Below are positions 24,724 through 33,884 of a stretch of DNA of 64,000 bases, in pieces. Both the position numbers and the translations under genes were made by a program. Origin of the DNA: a bacterium (GTDB lineage Bacteria > Zixibacteria > MSB-5A5 > CAIYYT01); assembly GCA_016708315.1 (NCBI GenBank), contig JADJGC010000023.1, forward strand, positions 806,001 through 870,000. Direction: 5' to 3'. The notes beneath the pieces are model-generated. The model was not told the origin of the DNA and did not search any database. It worked only from the letters and a program-made list of their open reading frames with translations. Numbering within the stretch: the stretch's first letter is position 1; the number at the start of each line of letters is the position of its first letter.

Positions 24724-27700
24724 CTATGGACAGGAGGCACATGGGCTGGGGCCGCCGCCAAATACATAAGCGATCAAATAGACGACGTCTGAGATCGTTA
24801 TCGTGTTTGTGCAGTCAACATCAGCCGCATTCGGATCCGGATTCGGGCCGCCGCCAAAGATGAAGTTGATCAGGTAGACCACGTCTGAAATCGTCACACT
24901 GCCGCTGGCATCAACATCGCCGCAAAGAGCTTCACAAGCATCGCCAACGCCGTTGCTGTTGGCGTCTTCTTGACCGGGATTGGCAATATCAGGACAGTTG
25001 TCGCACAAGTCACCTCTGCCGTCGCTGTCGAAATCGGCTTGACTGGGATTCTGAATTGAAGGACAATTGTCGATGTTGCCGCAGACACCGTCGCCATCGA
25101 CATCATTGACATTGTCAAGCGGACAGACATCGCAGACGTCACCCATTCCGTCAGAATCGGAATCTGCCTGATTCGGGTTGGCAACCGACGAGCAGTTGTC
25201 GATGTCATCGCAGATACCATCAATGTCGACATCGCCTGAGTTCACGCAAGCATCGCAGGCGTCGCCTTGTAAATCACCATCGGCGTTTTCCTGGAGCGGA
25301 TTGGCAATTGTCGGGCAGTTGTCGCAAGCATCACCAATACCGTCACTGTCGGAATCTGCCTGATTCTTGTTCTGTACTGTCGGACAATTGTCACACGGAT
25401 CGCCCACTCCGTCGAAATCCAAATCTTGCTGACTCGCATTGGCAAGGGCCGGACAATTATCAAGACCGTCAACGACTCCGTCGCCATCCGTGTCAGCCGT
25501 TTCACATTCGTCGGGCGTTCCGTTCAAGTTCATGTCGACTGAAGCAAAAGTCGCAATGTCGCAGACATCAAGGCGGTTATTGCGGTTGCAATCCAAACTC
25601 GATCCCGGACGGAATGCGAATCCTGCAGGATTCACCAGCCCCGAGTTATTACCGCGAACTACGCGCCGGACATAGCGACCGGTAGGCAGGAACTCGATAA
25701 CTCTCGGCGTACTTCCGCCGAGTTGGTTTTCGGAAACATAGACGTTTCCATTCGGTCCGACCTTGACGCCAAATGGACTTGAAGGCGCCTGCAGGTCATT
25801 GAAAACGCGAATGAACGCTCCGGTGCTGCCATTGTATTGAAGCACTTGGTTCGATCCAAAACTTGCCACCAATAAGTCGCCGTTTGGCAGATACGCAATT
25901 CCGCGCGGCTGGCTCAATCCGCCAGAACCGGAAGTGACGAGCACTCTGATAAAGACGCCGGTAGTTGCGTTGTACTCGAGCACCGCATTGCTGCCGCTGC
26001 TCGCTACCACAAGAGTGCCGCTTGGGCTAATCAAGACGCCATAAGGTTGGGACAGTCCACCCGGATGCGAGGGTGTAACCAAGGTCGCGACCACCGCACC
26101 GGTTGCCTGATCGTATTCGATGACGCGGGTATTGCCGCTTGATGACACGATCAAGTTGCCATTCGAGGGCCGAACGGTCATGAATGTTGGAGCGCTTAAC
26201 GATCCCAATCCAGCGCTTACAAATGTCGATACGGTCGCGCTATCTACGTCAACTCGGAAGATGCGATTGCCGTTGAAGTCGGATACCCACAGCCGATTGC
26301 TGTTGTTGAACACGGCATCGTAAGGCGCCGTAGCGGCACCAAGAAAAATGTCGCGAACGGGATATCCGCTTGCTTGGTGGAATTCGCGAATGCGTTGAAC
26401 CTGATCGGCTACGAAGAGATTGTACTGCCGCTTGAGATCAATCCAGTCCGAGATGCTATTATTATTGCAGTCCTGACACTCGTCGGGAATGGCGTTGCGA
26501 TCGAAATCGTTGGATGTCCCGCTCTCAACATCAACCCAGTCGTTTTCGTTGTTGTTGTTGCAGTCCGGGTCGCACTCATCCGGGACGTTGTTGCCATCGG
26601 CGTCCGCCGATGACCCGAGAAAGATGTCGTAGTGATCCGGCCGGTTATTGTTATTGCAGTCGGCTTCGCAAACATCTGGAATGCCGTTGGCATCAAGATC
26701 AGGAGCGCCGCCGGCGATCTCTACCGGGTCAAGAATCGAATTGCTGTTGCAGTCTTGACATTCATCAGGAACGCCATCGCTGTTTGTATCGAACGAACTG
26801 CCCGATAAGATGTCGATTTCGTCAGAGATGTTATTATTGTTGCAGTCGTATTTATAGCAGTTCAGCGCATCAAACTCAGCCTCGACAACTTCTTCGACGC
26901 GGGTGTGCATCCAAAGGTCGGTGTTGGCTGTATATCCTGCAAAAGTATGGCAGTAGCTCATGATTGACCCGCGCGAAGGCGTGCCGTTTCCGCATTCGTC
27001 GATGGTCGGCGTATAGCCGTTGTGGGTGTGGTATGTTCCGGAATTGTGCCCCATTTCATGCGCGACGACGATCACATCCCAATTAGAATTGCGCGGCGAG
27101 TTGAACGGCGTCGGGAAACTGCCATTAAGGAATCCGCTGATTCCATAGGTCGCGCTTCCTGAACAAGTGCCGCCGACATAAGCCACACCGCCGTATGACA
27201 AGTCGCGACGACCGCTGAATAGGTGAACGTAGTTGAATGGTGAAGGATCTTCCGAGAACTCCCAGTGAGTACGGAAACCGCCAAGATTATCAGCTTCGAA
27301 TGGTTCGCCGCCTGATGGCCAAATACGTACGTAGCTGACGAGCATCTTCATGTTGAAGTCGCGAATGTAGATATCGCTGACCGCACCCATGACGATCAAA
27401 GCGTAACTTTGCGCCGACGAGAGGTCATTGAAAATCTGGAAATACTCTTGATCAGTGTCAATCGCGATCCTCGCCATACGCATTCCGCGACCGGCAAAAG
27501 CCATCCGCTTCGCCAATCCCTGCGGTTCGAAATCAGACGGCGGCTCAACCGCGCAAGTAACAACGCCATCCGGGAGGTCAATACCGGCCGCCTGCGAATG
27601 GACGATGATCTCGCCGTTCCAACCCTTGACAGCTTCCTGTGGAGTTTGTGCTATGTAGAAAGTCTCGCCACTGCCGGTACGAATGTATCCGGAGGACATG

Positions 27701-28140
27701 CCGGTAGACGAGAATGCCAGATAGGCGTGGGAGTTCGGCTCACCTTCAATAGAGCCGCGATACATGATGACGTCCGGTCGCTCGGTTTCAATACTACCGG
27801 CACTTGAACCAATCAAGAACTTGATGTCAGGCGCACCGATGGAGAAACGCTCCATGCGCAGCCGGACAATTTCACCATCGCGCACCGGGACATCGACGAA
27901 TCTGTCGACAGCACCCAAGCGCAGGTCAAAAAAATCAGACTGGCTGATACGCAACTTCGCAGTCGATTCTGTCGGGCTATCTTCGACCAATCTGAAAGGT
28001 GAACTGGTCTGGCTAATCTGGGTGGCGGGTTGACCCGTTCCCAGGGCAACTCCTGTCATTAACAGAATGGCAAAAATCGCCATTCCGGCACCATGAAAAC
28101 ACTTCCCAAGTAGATTCAACCACGATGTCGCTGTGGGCAT
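24724..28140 (-). CDS. Secreted zinc metallopeptidase with EF-like and NHL repeats, TSP3 repeats and dockerin-like C-terminus
   Basis: The ATG at 28140 follows GGAGGA at 4 nt. The 1138-residue product has a signal peptide (MAIFAILLMTGVALGTGQ at about 20-37). The metzincin zinc site VVAHEMGHNSGTYHTHNG (near residue 360) is of the reprolysin/M12 type. Next come six or so DCNxNxxxDxxDIxxGxSxDxxxNxxPDEC repeats (440-600), an NHL-like beta-propeller (600-860; QPYGVLISPSGTLVV), TSP3 repeats (900-1060) and two dockerin-type repeats (VTISDVVYLI, ITISDVVYLI). It is probably an extracellular protease with calcium-stabilised display modules. A terminator follows. Confidence 0.9.
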   Translation of the reverse strand: MPTATSWLNLLGKCFHGAGMAIFAILLMTGVALGTGQPATQISQTSSPFRLVEDSPTESTAKLRISQSDFFDLRLGAVDRFVDVPVRDGEIVRLRMERFSIGAPDIKFLIGSSAGSIETERPDVIMYRGSIEGEPNSHAYLAFSSTGMSSGYIRTGSGETFYIAQTPQEAVKGWNGEIIVHSQAAGIDLPDGVVTCAVEPPSDFEPQGLAKRMAFAGRGMRMARIAIDTDQEYFQIFNDLSSAQSYALIVMGAVSDIYIRDFNMKMLVSYVRIWPSGGEPFEADNLGGFRTHWEFSEDPSPFNYVHLFSGRRDLSYGGVAYVGGTCSGSATYGISGFLNGSFPTPFNSPRNSNWDVIVVAHEMGHNSGTYHTHNGYTPTIDECGNGTPSRGSIMSYCHTFAGYTANTDLWMHTRVEEVVEAEFDALNCYKYDCNNNNISDEIDILSGSSFDTNSDGVPDECQDCNSNSILDPVEIAGGAPDLDANGIPDVCEADCNNNNRPDHYDIFLGSSADADGNNVPDECDPDCNNNNENDWVDVESGTSNDFDRNAIPDECQDCNNNSISDWIDLKRQYNLFVADQVQRIREFHQASGYPVRDIFLGAATAPYDAVFNNSNRLWVSDFNGNRIFRVDVDSATVSTFVSAGLGSLSAPTFMTVRPSNGNLIVSSSGNTRVIEYDQATGAVVATLVTPSHPGGLSQPYGVLISPSGTLVVASSGSNAVLEYNATTGVFIRVLVTSGSGGLSQPRGIAYLPNGDLLVASFGSNQVLQYNGSTGAFIRVFNDLQAPSSPFGVKVGPNGNVYVSENQLGGSTPRVIEFLPTGRYVRRVVRGNNSGLVNPAGFAFRPGSSLDCNRNNRLDVCDIATFASVDMNLNGTPDECETADTDGDGVVDGLDNCPALANASQQDLDFDGVGDPCDNCPTVQNKNQADSDSDGIGDACDNCPTIANPLQENADGDLQGDACDACVNSGDVDIDGICDDIDNCSSVANPNQADSDSDGMGDVCDVCPLDNVNDVDGDGVCGNIDNCPSIQNPSQADFDSDGRGDLCDNCPDIANPGQEDANSNGVGDACEALCGDVDASGSVTISDVVYLINFIFGGGPNPDPNAADVDCTNTITISDVVYLIAYVFGGGPSPCASCP

Positions 28141-28237
28141 TAACTCCTCCAAGAATATGTCTAACTAATGTATTCGGTCATGAAGCGTCTCCGGAATACA
28201 GTGACGCGCGTTATGTTCTGAGTAATTCTGTGTAAGT

Positions 28238-28249
28238 TGGTGTACACCA
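28238..28249. promoter_or_regulatory. 12-bp perfect palindrome in a divergent promoter region
   Basis: TGGTGTACACCA lies about midway between the divergent starts at 28140 (metallopeptidase) and 28351 (PagL-like). Its position suits an operator for one or both genes. The short length makes this tentative. Confidence 0.35.
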
Positions 28250-28350
28250 TGGTATTCGGGCCGCCGGTGTGAGGGAGATTTGCGGCTGGTCCGTCAAAAC
28301 CAGTTGCAAGCATTGTTGCTTGTTTGCGAAGAATAACATAGACTTAAATA

Positions 28351-28914
28351 GTGCAAAAGTCAAGACGATTCCTTCCTGCGGCGTTGCTGCTCGCGATGAG
28401 TATGTTCCTCTCGTCGTTGTGGTCTGACTGCTCAGCTGGTGTATTCCGATTCCGCGAGATCGCCGTCGAATTCGGCTATGGCGCAGGAATAGAAAACACC
28501 AAACTGCTGCGTCTCGACGCTCAATGGAGTTTCCAACCGCGACTATGGCGAAGCGACAAGATCGAGGTCGTTGGTGTCGGTCAACTGGCGTTTGGAATGT
28601 GGAAGGGTGATCGCGAAATCACCAATCTCTCTGCGACTCCAATCTTGCGACTGCAAGGGACTTCCCGCTCCAAGACAATCAGACCGTACTTAGAAATCGG
28701 CGTCGGTTTGCACTATATCAGTGATATTCAGATGCGCCGCAGAGTACTCTCGACAAACTTCCAGTTTGGCGATCATGCCGGAATTGGTTTCGAGATTGGG
28801 CGAGCAAACTTCATTGATTTTGCATACATGTTTCAGCACCACTCCAATGCGAGCATAAAACGTCCGAATTCTGGAATCAACTTCCATATAATCAGGGTCG
28901 GTTACTCGTTTTGA
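28351..28914 (+). CDS. PagL-like lipid A 3-O-deacylase
   Basis: This is a 187-residue outer-membrane beta-barrel candidate with a signal peptide (LPAALLLAMSMFLSSLWS). The PagL signature is near the C-terminus: an FGDHAGIGFEIG segment, then YMFQHHSNASIKRPNSGINF with the active-site His and Ser. The terminal strand ends VGYSF. PagL removes an acyl chain from lipid A, so its presence implies an LPS-bearing outer membrane. The start is a GTG without a clear Shine-Dalgarno; no better start keeps the signal peptide. It is divergent from the metallopeptidase gene. Confidence 0.82.
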   Translation: MQKSRRFLPAALLLAMSMFLSSLWSDCSAGVFRFREIAVEFGYGAGIENTKLLRLDAQWSFQPRLWRSDKIEVVGVGQLAFGMWKGDREITNLSATPILRLQGTSRSKTIRPYLEIGVGLHYISDIQMRRRVLSTNFQFGDHAGIGFEIGRANFIDFAYMFQHHSNASIKRPNSGINFHIIRVGYSF

Positions 28915-28981
28915 AGGTCGGGTGCAACGAGCTTGACAATCGCCTCGCCAAATGGTATAAGGTCAAGCAGTTGTGGCAATT

Positions 28982-29896
28982 ATGACGAAAAGCAAGATCC
29001 TCAATCGAATCATACAAATCGTGATTCTGGCGGTAATAGCCTACTTCATGGCGCCGGTATTCGCGGATAGTTTTCGCAAGTTCAATCCTTCTGAGTGGAA
29101 GATCAATTACTGGCTCCTGATTGCATCGCTCCTGCTGATGCAAGTGGTTCTTTATGCCCAGTCAGCTATCTGGTCAACTATAGTCGGATTTTTCGGCAAG
29201 TCGATCACATACAACAAAGCGTTCAAGATCGCCTATCTCGCCCAACTGGGACGCTATCTTCCCGGTCGTATTTGGCAGTTGTTTGGAATGATCTATCTCG
29301 CCGCCAAAGAAGGAATCACCAAGGAAGAAGCGACAGTCTCATTCATATTGAGCCAGTTGTTTGCGACTCCCCCGGGGTTGTTGATTGTGGTAATCTACTT
29401 GTTCGTACTCGAAACCGCGACCAAGTACCAGGATTATATTGGATTTGCCTGGGTTGGCGTGGCCGCAATGGCTGCGTTTCTGGTGGTGTTTCTTCAGCCG
29501 CGTTGGCTTCACGCCTGCATCAACTTTGCCACACGATTAATGCGGCAGACACCGGTCGATTTCCGCCTCGAAAAAAAGGTGGGAATGAAGGTGCTGATCT
29601 TTTATTTTGTCACTTGGAATTTGTACGGTGTCAGTTTCTATCTATTTCTGTTGTCGATCCTACCCGGATACGATTTCAGTATAGTCGAAATCATCGGCGC
29701 CTGGACATTGGCGTATCTCGTCGGCTATTGGGCGATAGTCCTGCCGGCGGGAATTGGTGCGCGAGAAGCCGCTCTTATCATCCTGTTGGCGCCGATAATC
29801 GGCGCTGATCGAGCAGGAATTGCGGTCATCGGTGCACGACTATGGTCGATGCTCGGAGAAGTTATCTGCACTGTCTTGGCTTGGCGAGTAAAGTAG
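28982..29896 (+). CDS. Polytopic membrane protein, lysylphosphatidylglycerol synthase TM/flippase-like
   Basis: The protein has about 304 residues with eight predicted transmembrane segments, conserved LAQLGRYLPGRIWQ near the first third, and a late GIGAREAALIILL motif. Both motifs are typical of the UPF0104/LPG_synthase_TM family found with glycan or lipid gene clusters. No soluble domain is present. It starts a run of cell-envelope genes (YfhO, DPM synthase, GT2, WecA-like), so a lipid-linked glycan role is plausible. The ATG at 28982 is preferred over the in-frame GTG at 28973, but neither has a strong Shine-Dalgarno. Confidence 0.78.
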   Translation: MTKSKILNRIIQIVILAVIAYFMAPVFADSFRKFNPSEWKINYWLLIASLLLMQVVLYAQSAIWSTIVGFFGKSITYNKAFKIAYLAQLGRYLPGRIWQLFGMIYLAAKEGITKEEATVSFILSQLFATPPGLLIVVIYLFVLETATKYQDYIGFAWVGVAAMAAFLVVFLQPRWLHACINFATRLMRQTPVDFRLEKKVGMKVLIFYFVTWNLYGVSFYLFLLSILPGYDFSIVEIIGAWTLAYLVGYWAIVLPAGIGAREAALIILLAPIIGADRAGIAVIGARLWSMLGEVICTVLAWRVK

Positions 29897-29909
29897 AAAG
29901 ATTGAGAAA

Positions 29910-32375
29910 ATGGTAAAACGAAAACAGGCATCGGAGCGTTCTGAAAGTCGCTACGACATTGTGCGTGAATTGGAAGAGAGCAATAACTTCTTCTGGATCT
30001 ACGCCGGCGCCACCCTTCTTTTCACGCTCATCCTCTTCTGGAAATTCGTTTTCTCAGCTTCGTCGGAGATGCTGTTAGGATCCGACACAATTCAAGCCGG
30101 TGTCTTCTTTCGTGAATACATAACCGATTTCTTCAAGAATCAAGGCGCATTCCTGCCGCTTCACCCGCCGATGTGGAACCCGTATCTGTTTGGCGGAATT
30201 CCTCCGGTCGACTCGTTCCACGGCGACATATTCTATCTGCCGACATTCTTCCTGAAGATGATCTTCCCGCTGCACAAGGCGCTTGGACTCGGCCTGATGC
30301 TGCATGTTTGGCTGGCGGGATTGTTCTCTTACGTGTGCGCTCGTGGTTTTGGATTGTCACGACTGGCTTCGGCGTTCGCTGGTGTGTCATATATGTTCTC
30401 CGGTTATCTGGTTTCACTGGTTGCACCAGGACACGACGGCAAAATGTTCGTCACGGCACTGTTCCCACTGGCGTTCCATCTGCTTAATCGCGGCACTGCC
30501 ACGGCCCAGTTGAAGTACTTCCTCGGACTCGGACTTACGATTGCATTTATCATACTCACGCCCCATCCGCAGATGGCATATTTCAGTCTCTGGGCATTGG
30601 GCTTCTTCGCGCTGTATCGAATCATTTTCATGTTCAAAGACAAGGTTGGTGTCGTCCGGACCGGTCTGATTACCACGATGTTTGTTTGTGCCGTAGTGAT
30701 CGGACTGCTGGGATCTGCGATTCAGATGTGGCCGGGATACAAATACATCTCGGAGTTTTCGCCGCGAGCCGGCGAGGGCGCCGAGGGACGAAGCGGCTAC
30801 GAATGGGCAACCTCGTGGTCAATGCATCCCGAAGAAGCATTCGGCCAAATCATTCCATTGTTTGCGGGAGTCGACGACGGCAAAGATGGCGGCGCTTATT
30901 GGGGACGCAATGCGTTTAAGGACAATACGGAATATTCCGGCTTTGTGCCGTTGCTCTTGGGTGTTCTCTGTATCGCCTTGTGGCGCAAACGCGAGACATG
31001 GTTCCTATTGGGGTTGGGAGTGTTTGCGCTTATCTACGCGCTCGGTGCAACGACGCCGATGTTTCATCTATTCTATGCTATCATTCCCAATGTCCAAAAG
31101 ATGCGCGCACCTTCAATGATCATGTTCCTCTTCAGTTTCTCATTTGCATTGCTGGCGGCATTTGCCATTGACGCTTTGACCAACTTGCGCACCGATAAGA
31201 AAGCGACGATTGGCCCCAAACTCGGCAAAGCGCTTCTCATCGTCGCGGCGGTATTTACAGTCAAAGCGCTCTTCGCGACAATGGCCGGCGAGTCGATGAT
31301 GTCGATGTACCGGTCAATCTTCTACTCCGACATGTCACCCGACAACTATCAAGCAATGGCCGGCATGATCGGCACGATTCAAGTTTCGTTCTGGCTGGTT
31401 GCGATTATAAGTTGGGCTTGTTGGTATCTGGTAAGCGGATATTCTGCCGGCAGACTTGGGCGAATCGCTGTCGTTGGATTGATCTTCCTTTCGCTGGTGG
31501 ACCTGTGGCGGGTTGATTTCCGCTTCATCGATATTGCCGAGTACAATCGCTACTTCCCGCCCAATCTTCCGGTCGTGCAGAAATTGCGGCAGGAGACCGA
31601 ACCGTTCCGGGTCATGGATTTCACCCGCCAGACCTTTGCCTCGCGGAGTTTCCTGCCGATGAACGGAATCGAACTTCTGGTCGGCTATCACGGCGCGCAG
31701 TTGAAGACGTACGATGAATTCATCGGCGGGCTCGCGTTCAAGAACCTGTTCGAGGGCCAGAATCTCAACTATCAGCCGTTTCAATTGGCGAATACGAAGT
31801 ATGCCATGTTTGATCGCGGCATGAAACTGCCCGAAACGGGCGGCATCGTCAAGACCTACGACAATGAAGTTGTCATGTACCGGATTCCTGATGTGCTTCC
31901 CAGAGCCGTGATATTCCACGATTACATTCTCGGATCTCAAACTCAGGATGACTTGAGCACATTGCTCAGCCCGGAGTTTCCGTTCCGCGAGAAGTTGATT
32001 CTCTATGAAGACCCCGAGATACGACCGGCGCTTTCGCCTTTGAGCACTGCCGAAACGGTTGAAATTGTCGAGCACGGAGTCGAACGCCAGGTTTATCGTG
32101 TTACACTCAACTCGCCCGGTCTCCTGTACGTATCAGAAAATTACTTCCCGGCATGGAAGGTCAGTGTCGATGGTGTTGACAAGAAGTTGCTGCTTGCTAA
32201 CCACACGTTTCGCGCTGTATCATTGGATTCCGGAACGCACGAAGTGGTGTTCCACTACCATTGGCCCCGCTTTGCGACTGGACGGATGCTGACCATTGTA
32301 ACAATGCTAGCCTCTATTGCAGGACTGGCAGGCTGCCTCTTCTATGAACGCCGCAAGAAAGGAACGACAGCTTGA
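29910..32375 (+). CDS. YfhO-family membrane protein
   Basis: This 821-residue protein has a cytoplasmic N-terminus and about a dozen transmembrane segments. A large first extracytoplasmic loop contains HPPMWNPYLFGGIPP, and the soluble C-terminal region has LLYVSENYFPAWKVSVDG and ALDSGTHEV-type pieces. All are diagnostic of PF09586 (YfhO), a family of GT-C-like proteins linked to glycosylation of wall or membrane polymers. It lies 13 nt after the flippase-like gene, and its stop overlaps the DPM synthase start, so it belongs to one operon. The sugar donor is probably a polyprenyl-phosphate sugar made by the next gene. Confidence 0.9.
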   Translation: MVKRKQASERSESRYDIVRELEESNNFFWIYAGATLLFTLILFWKFVFSASSEMLLGSDTIQAGVFFREYITDFFKNQGAFLPLHPPMWNPYLFGGIPPVDSFHGDIFYLPTFFLKMIFPLHKALGLGLMLHVWLAGLFSYVCARGFGLSRLASAFAGVSYMFSGYLVSLVAPGHDGKMFVTALFPLAFHLLNRGTATAQLKYFLGLGLTIAFIILTPHPQMAYFSLWALGFFALYRIIFMFKDKVGVVRTGLITTMFVCAVVIGLLGSAIQMWPGYKYISEFSPRAGEGAEGRSGYEWATSWSMHPEEAFGQIIPLFAGVDDGKDGGAYWGRNAFKDNTEYSGFVPLLLGVLCIALWRKRETWFLLGLGVFALIYALGATTPMFHLFYAIIPNVQKMRAPSMIMFLFSFSFALLAAFAIDALTNLRTDKKATIGPKLGKALLIVAAVFTVKALFATMAGESMMSMYRSIFYSDMSPDNYQAMAGMIGTIQVSFWLVAIISWACWYLVSGYSAGRLGRIAVVGLIFLSLVDLWRVDFRFIDIAEYNRYFPPNLPVVQKLRQETEPFRVMDFTRQTFASRSFLPMNGIELLVGYHGAQLKTYDEFIGGLAFKNLFEGQNLNYQPFQLANTKYAMFDRGMKLPETGGIVKTYDNEVVMYRIPDVLPRAVIFHDYILGSQTQDDLSTLLSPEFPFREKLILYEDPEIRPALSPLSTAETVEIVEHGVERQVYRVTLNSPGLLYVSENYFPAWKVSVDGVDKKLLLANHTFRAVSLDSGTHEVVFHYHWPRFATGRMLTIVTMLASIAGLAGCLFYERRKKGTTA

Positions 32376-33030
32376 GCGCACGCGCACTTGTACTGCTCCC
32401 GACATACAACGAGAAAGACAATGTCGAGAAGATCACCGGTCAGATAGTCGCGGTTGATCCGCGCATCGAAATCTTGATTGTTGATGACAACTCGCCCGAC
32501 GGCACCGGCCTGCTGGCTTCAAATATGGAATTGAGCAGAAGTATGACTACATCCTCGAAATGGATGCCGACTTCTCGCATCAGCCAAAGTACCTGGCAGA
32601 CCATCTCAAGAACATTGAAACCTGCGATCTCTCGCTCGGCTCCCGTTATGTAAAGGGCGGAGGCGTCGAGAACTGGCCGAAGACCCGCTGGGCGATCTCA
32701 TATTTTGCCAATCTCTACTCGCGCGTCCTCACAGGCTTGCCGGTGAAGGATGCCACCGGCGGTTTCAAGTGTTTTCGGCGTGAAGTGCTCGAATCGCTCG
32801 AATTCGAGGCTGTCCGCTCAAATGGGTACTCATTCCAAATCGAAGTGAGCTTCCGCGCCTGGCTCAAGGGATTCACGATTCGCGAATTCCCGATTATCTT
32901 TGTCGAGCGTGAAGCCGGTCACTCGAAGTTCTCGAAGAAGATCATTTACGAAGCCGTGTTCATGGTCATGTTTCTTGGAATCAAATCGATACCGCATCGC
33001 CTGAAGAGACTTTTTGGCATTGCCAAATGA
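32372..33030 (+). pseudogene. Polyprenol monophosphomannose synthase-like GT2, with internal deletion and frameshift
   Basis: The N-terminal frame (TTG start at 32372) gives ALVLLPTYNEKDNVEKI and ILIVDDNSPDGTG. A second frame picks up at about 32514 with GFKYGIEQKYDYILEMDADF, then LGSRYVKGGG and ATGGFKCF through to the TGA at 33030. Both are classic DPM-synthase motifs. The 28-30 residues that normally lie between GTG and GFK (ending in a GLGxAY segment) are missing, and the join is out of frame. Without them the donor site would be incomplete. This is a true deletion or an assembly error. The neighbours are all polyprenol-linked glycan genes. Confidence 0.82.
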
Positions 33031-33884
33031 ATGAGCCTTCCACAAAAGTCTCGATTATAGTCGTCAACTACAACACGCCTGAACTTGTGCGAGCCTTGAT
33101 AGACTCAATCAAGGAATTCACCCGCCAGATCGATTACGAAGTTATCGTCTTCAACAATGGCTGCAGACCTAACGGCAAGTTCGCTGTCGGCGGCAAAAAC
33201 GTCTTTGTGCGAATCATTGACTCTGAGGAGAATCTCGGGTTTGCCAGAGCCAGCAACGCCGCAGTGGAAGCGAGCGAGAATCCGTTCCTGTTGTTTGCAA
33301 ACTCCGATTGCCGCATCGACTCCAATGTCATTCCGCGCCTGGTCAAGTTCTTGAATGAAAATCCGGATGCGGCAGCCTGCTCGGCGCGGACCGTCTCTCC
33401 CGATGGACAGACTCATTCGCCCATTCGCAGATTCCCGACGCATAAGAATATTCAATCTTCGCGCGGAGCATTTATCCAGCGCGGTGATGACTATACGCTT
33501 CCGGCAGACGATTCACGTAAGCCGGTCGAAGCTATGGCTGCGACCTTCATGTTGGTGCGGCGCGAGCTTTTCAAAGAGGTCGGTGGTTTCGACGAGCGGT
33601 ATTTCATGTTTGTCGAGGATACCGATTTGTGCCGCAAATTCCATGATCTGGGCAAGACGGTATGGTATCTGGGCGATATCAGCGTTCATCACATTTGGGG
33701 CGCTTCGACAAAACAGCACCGGCTGAAGATGAAGTACCACCACCATCTCTCGATCTGGAAGTACTTCCGCAAACATTACCCGACGGAGAAGTTCGCCAAT
33801 TTGTGGTTGGCAGTGCAACTTGCAGGTAATCTCCTATTAGTGACTGTGAGCCAACTCGTCAACAAAGAGAGTCGTCATAAGTGA
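33027..33884 (+). CDS. Family 2 glycosyltransferase (rhamnosyltransferase-like)
   Basis: This 285-residue GT-A enzyme has the start VSIIVVNYNTPELVRALIDS, then ENLGFARASNAAVEAS, the metal-binding FANSDCRID (DxD equivalent) and GFDERYFMFVEDTDLCRK. The latter is typical of the WbbL/rhamnosyltransferase branch. It transfers a nucleotide-activated sugar to a lipid-linked acceptor on the cytoplasmic face. The ATG overlaps the previous gene in ATGA and the GTG start of the WecA-like gene overlaps its end, so it is in the same operon. Confidence 0.9.
   Translation: MNEPSTKVSIIVVNYNTPELVRALIDSIKEFTRQIDYEVIVFNNGCRPNGKFAVGGKNVFVRIIDSEENLGFARASNAAVEASENPFLLFANSDCRIDSNVIPRLVKFLNENPDAAACSARTVSPDGQTHSPIRRFPTHKNIQSSRGAFIQRGDDYTLPADDSRKPVEAMAATFMLVRRELFKEVGGFDERYFMFVEDTDLCRKFHDLGKTVWYLGDISVHHIWGASTKQHRLKMKYHHHLSIWKYFRKHYPTEKFANLWLAVQLAGNLLLVTVSQLVNKESRHK

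Noticed and set aside
31335..32075. 246-codon antisense ORF in the YfhO gene
   Set aside because: YfhO motifs on the plus strand are clear; the shadow lacks features.
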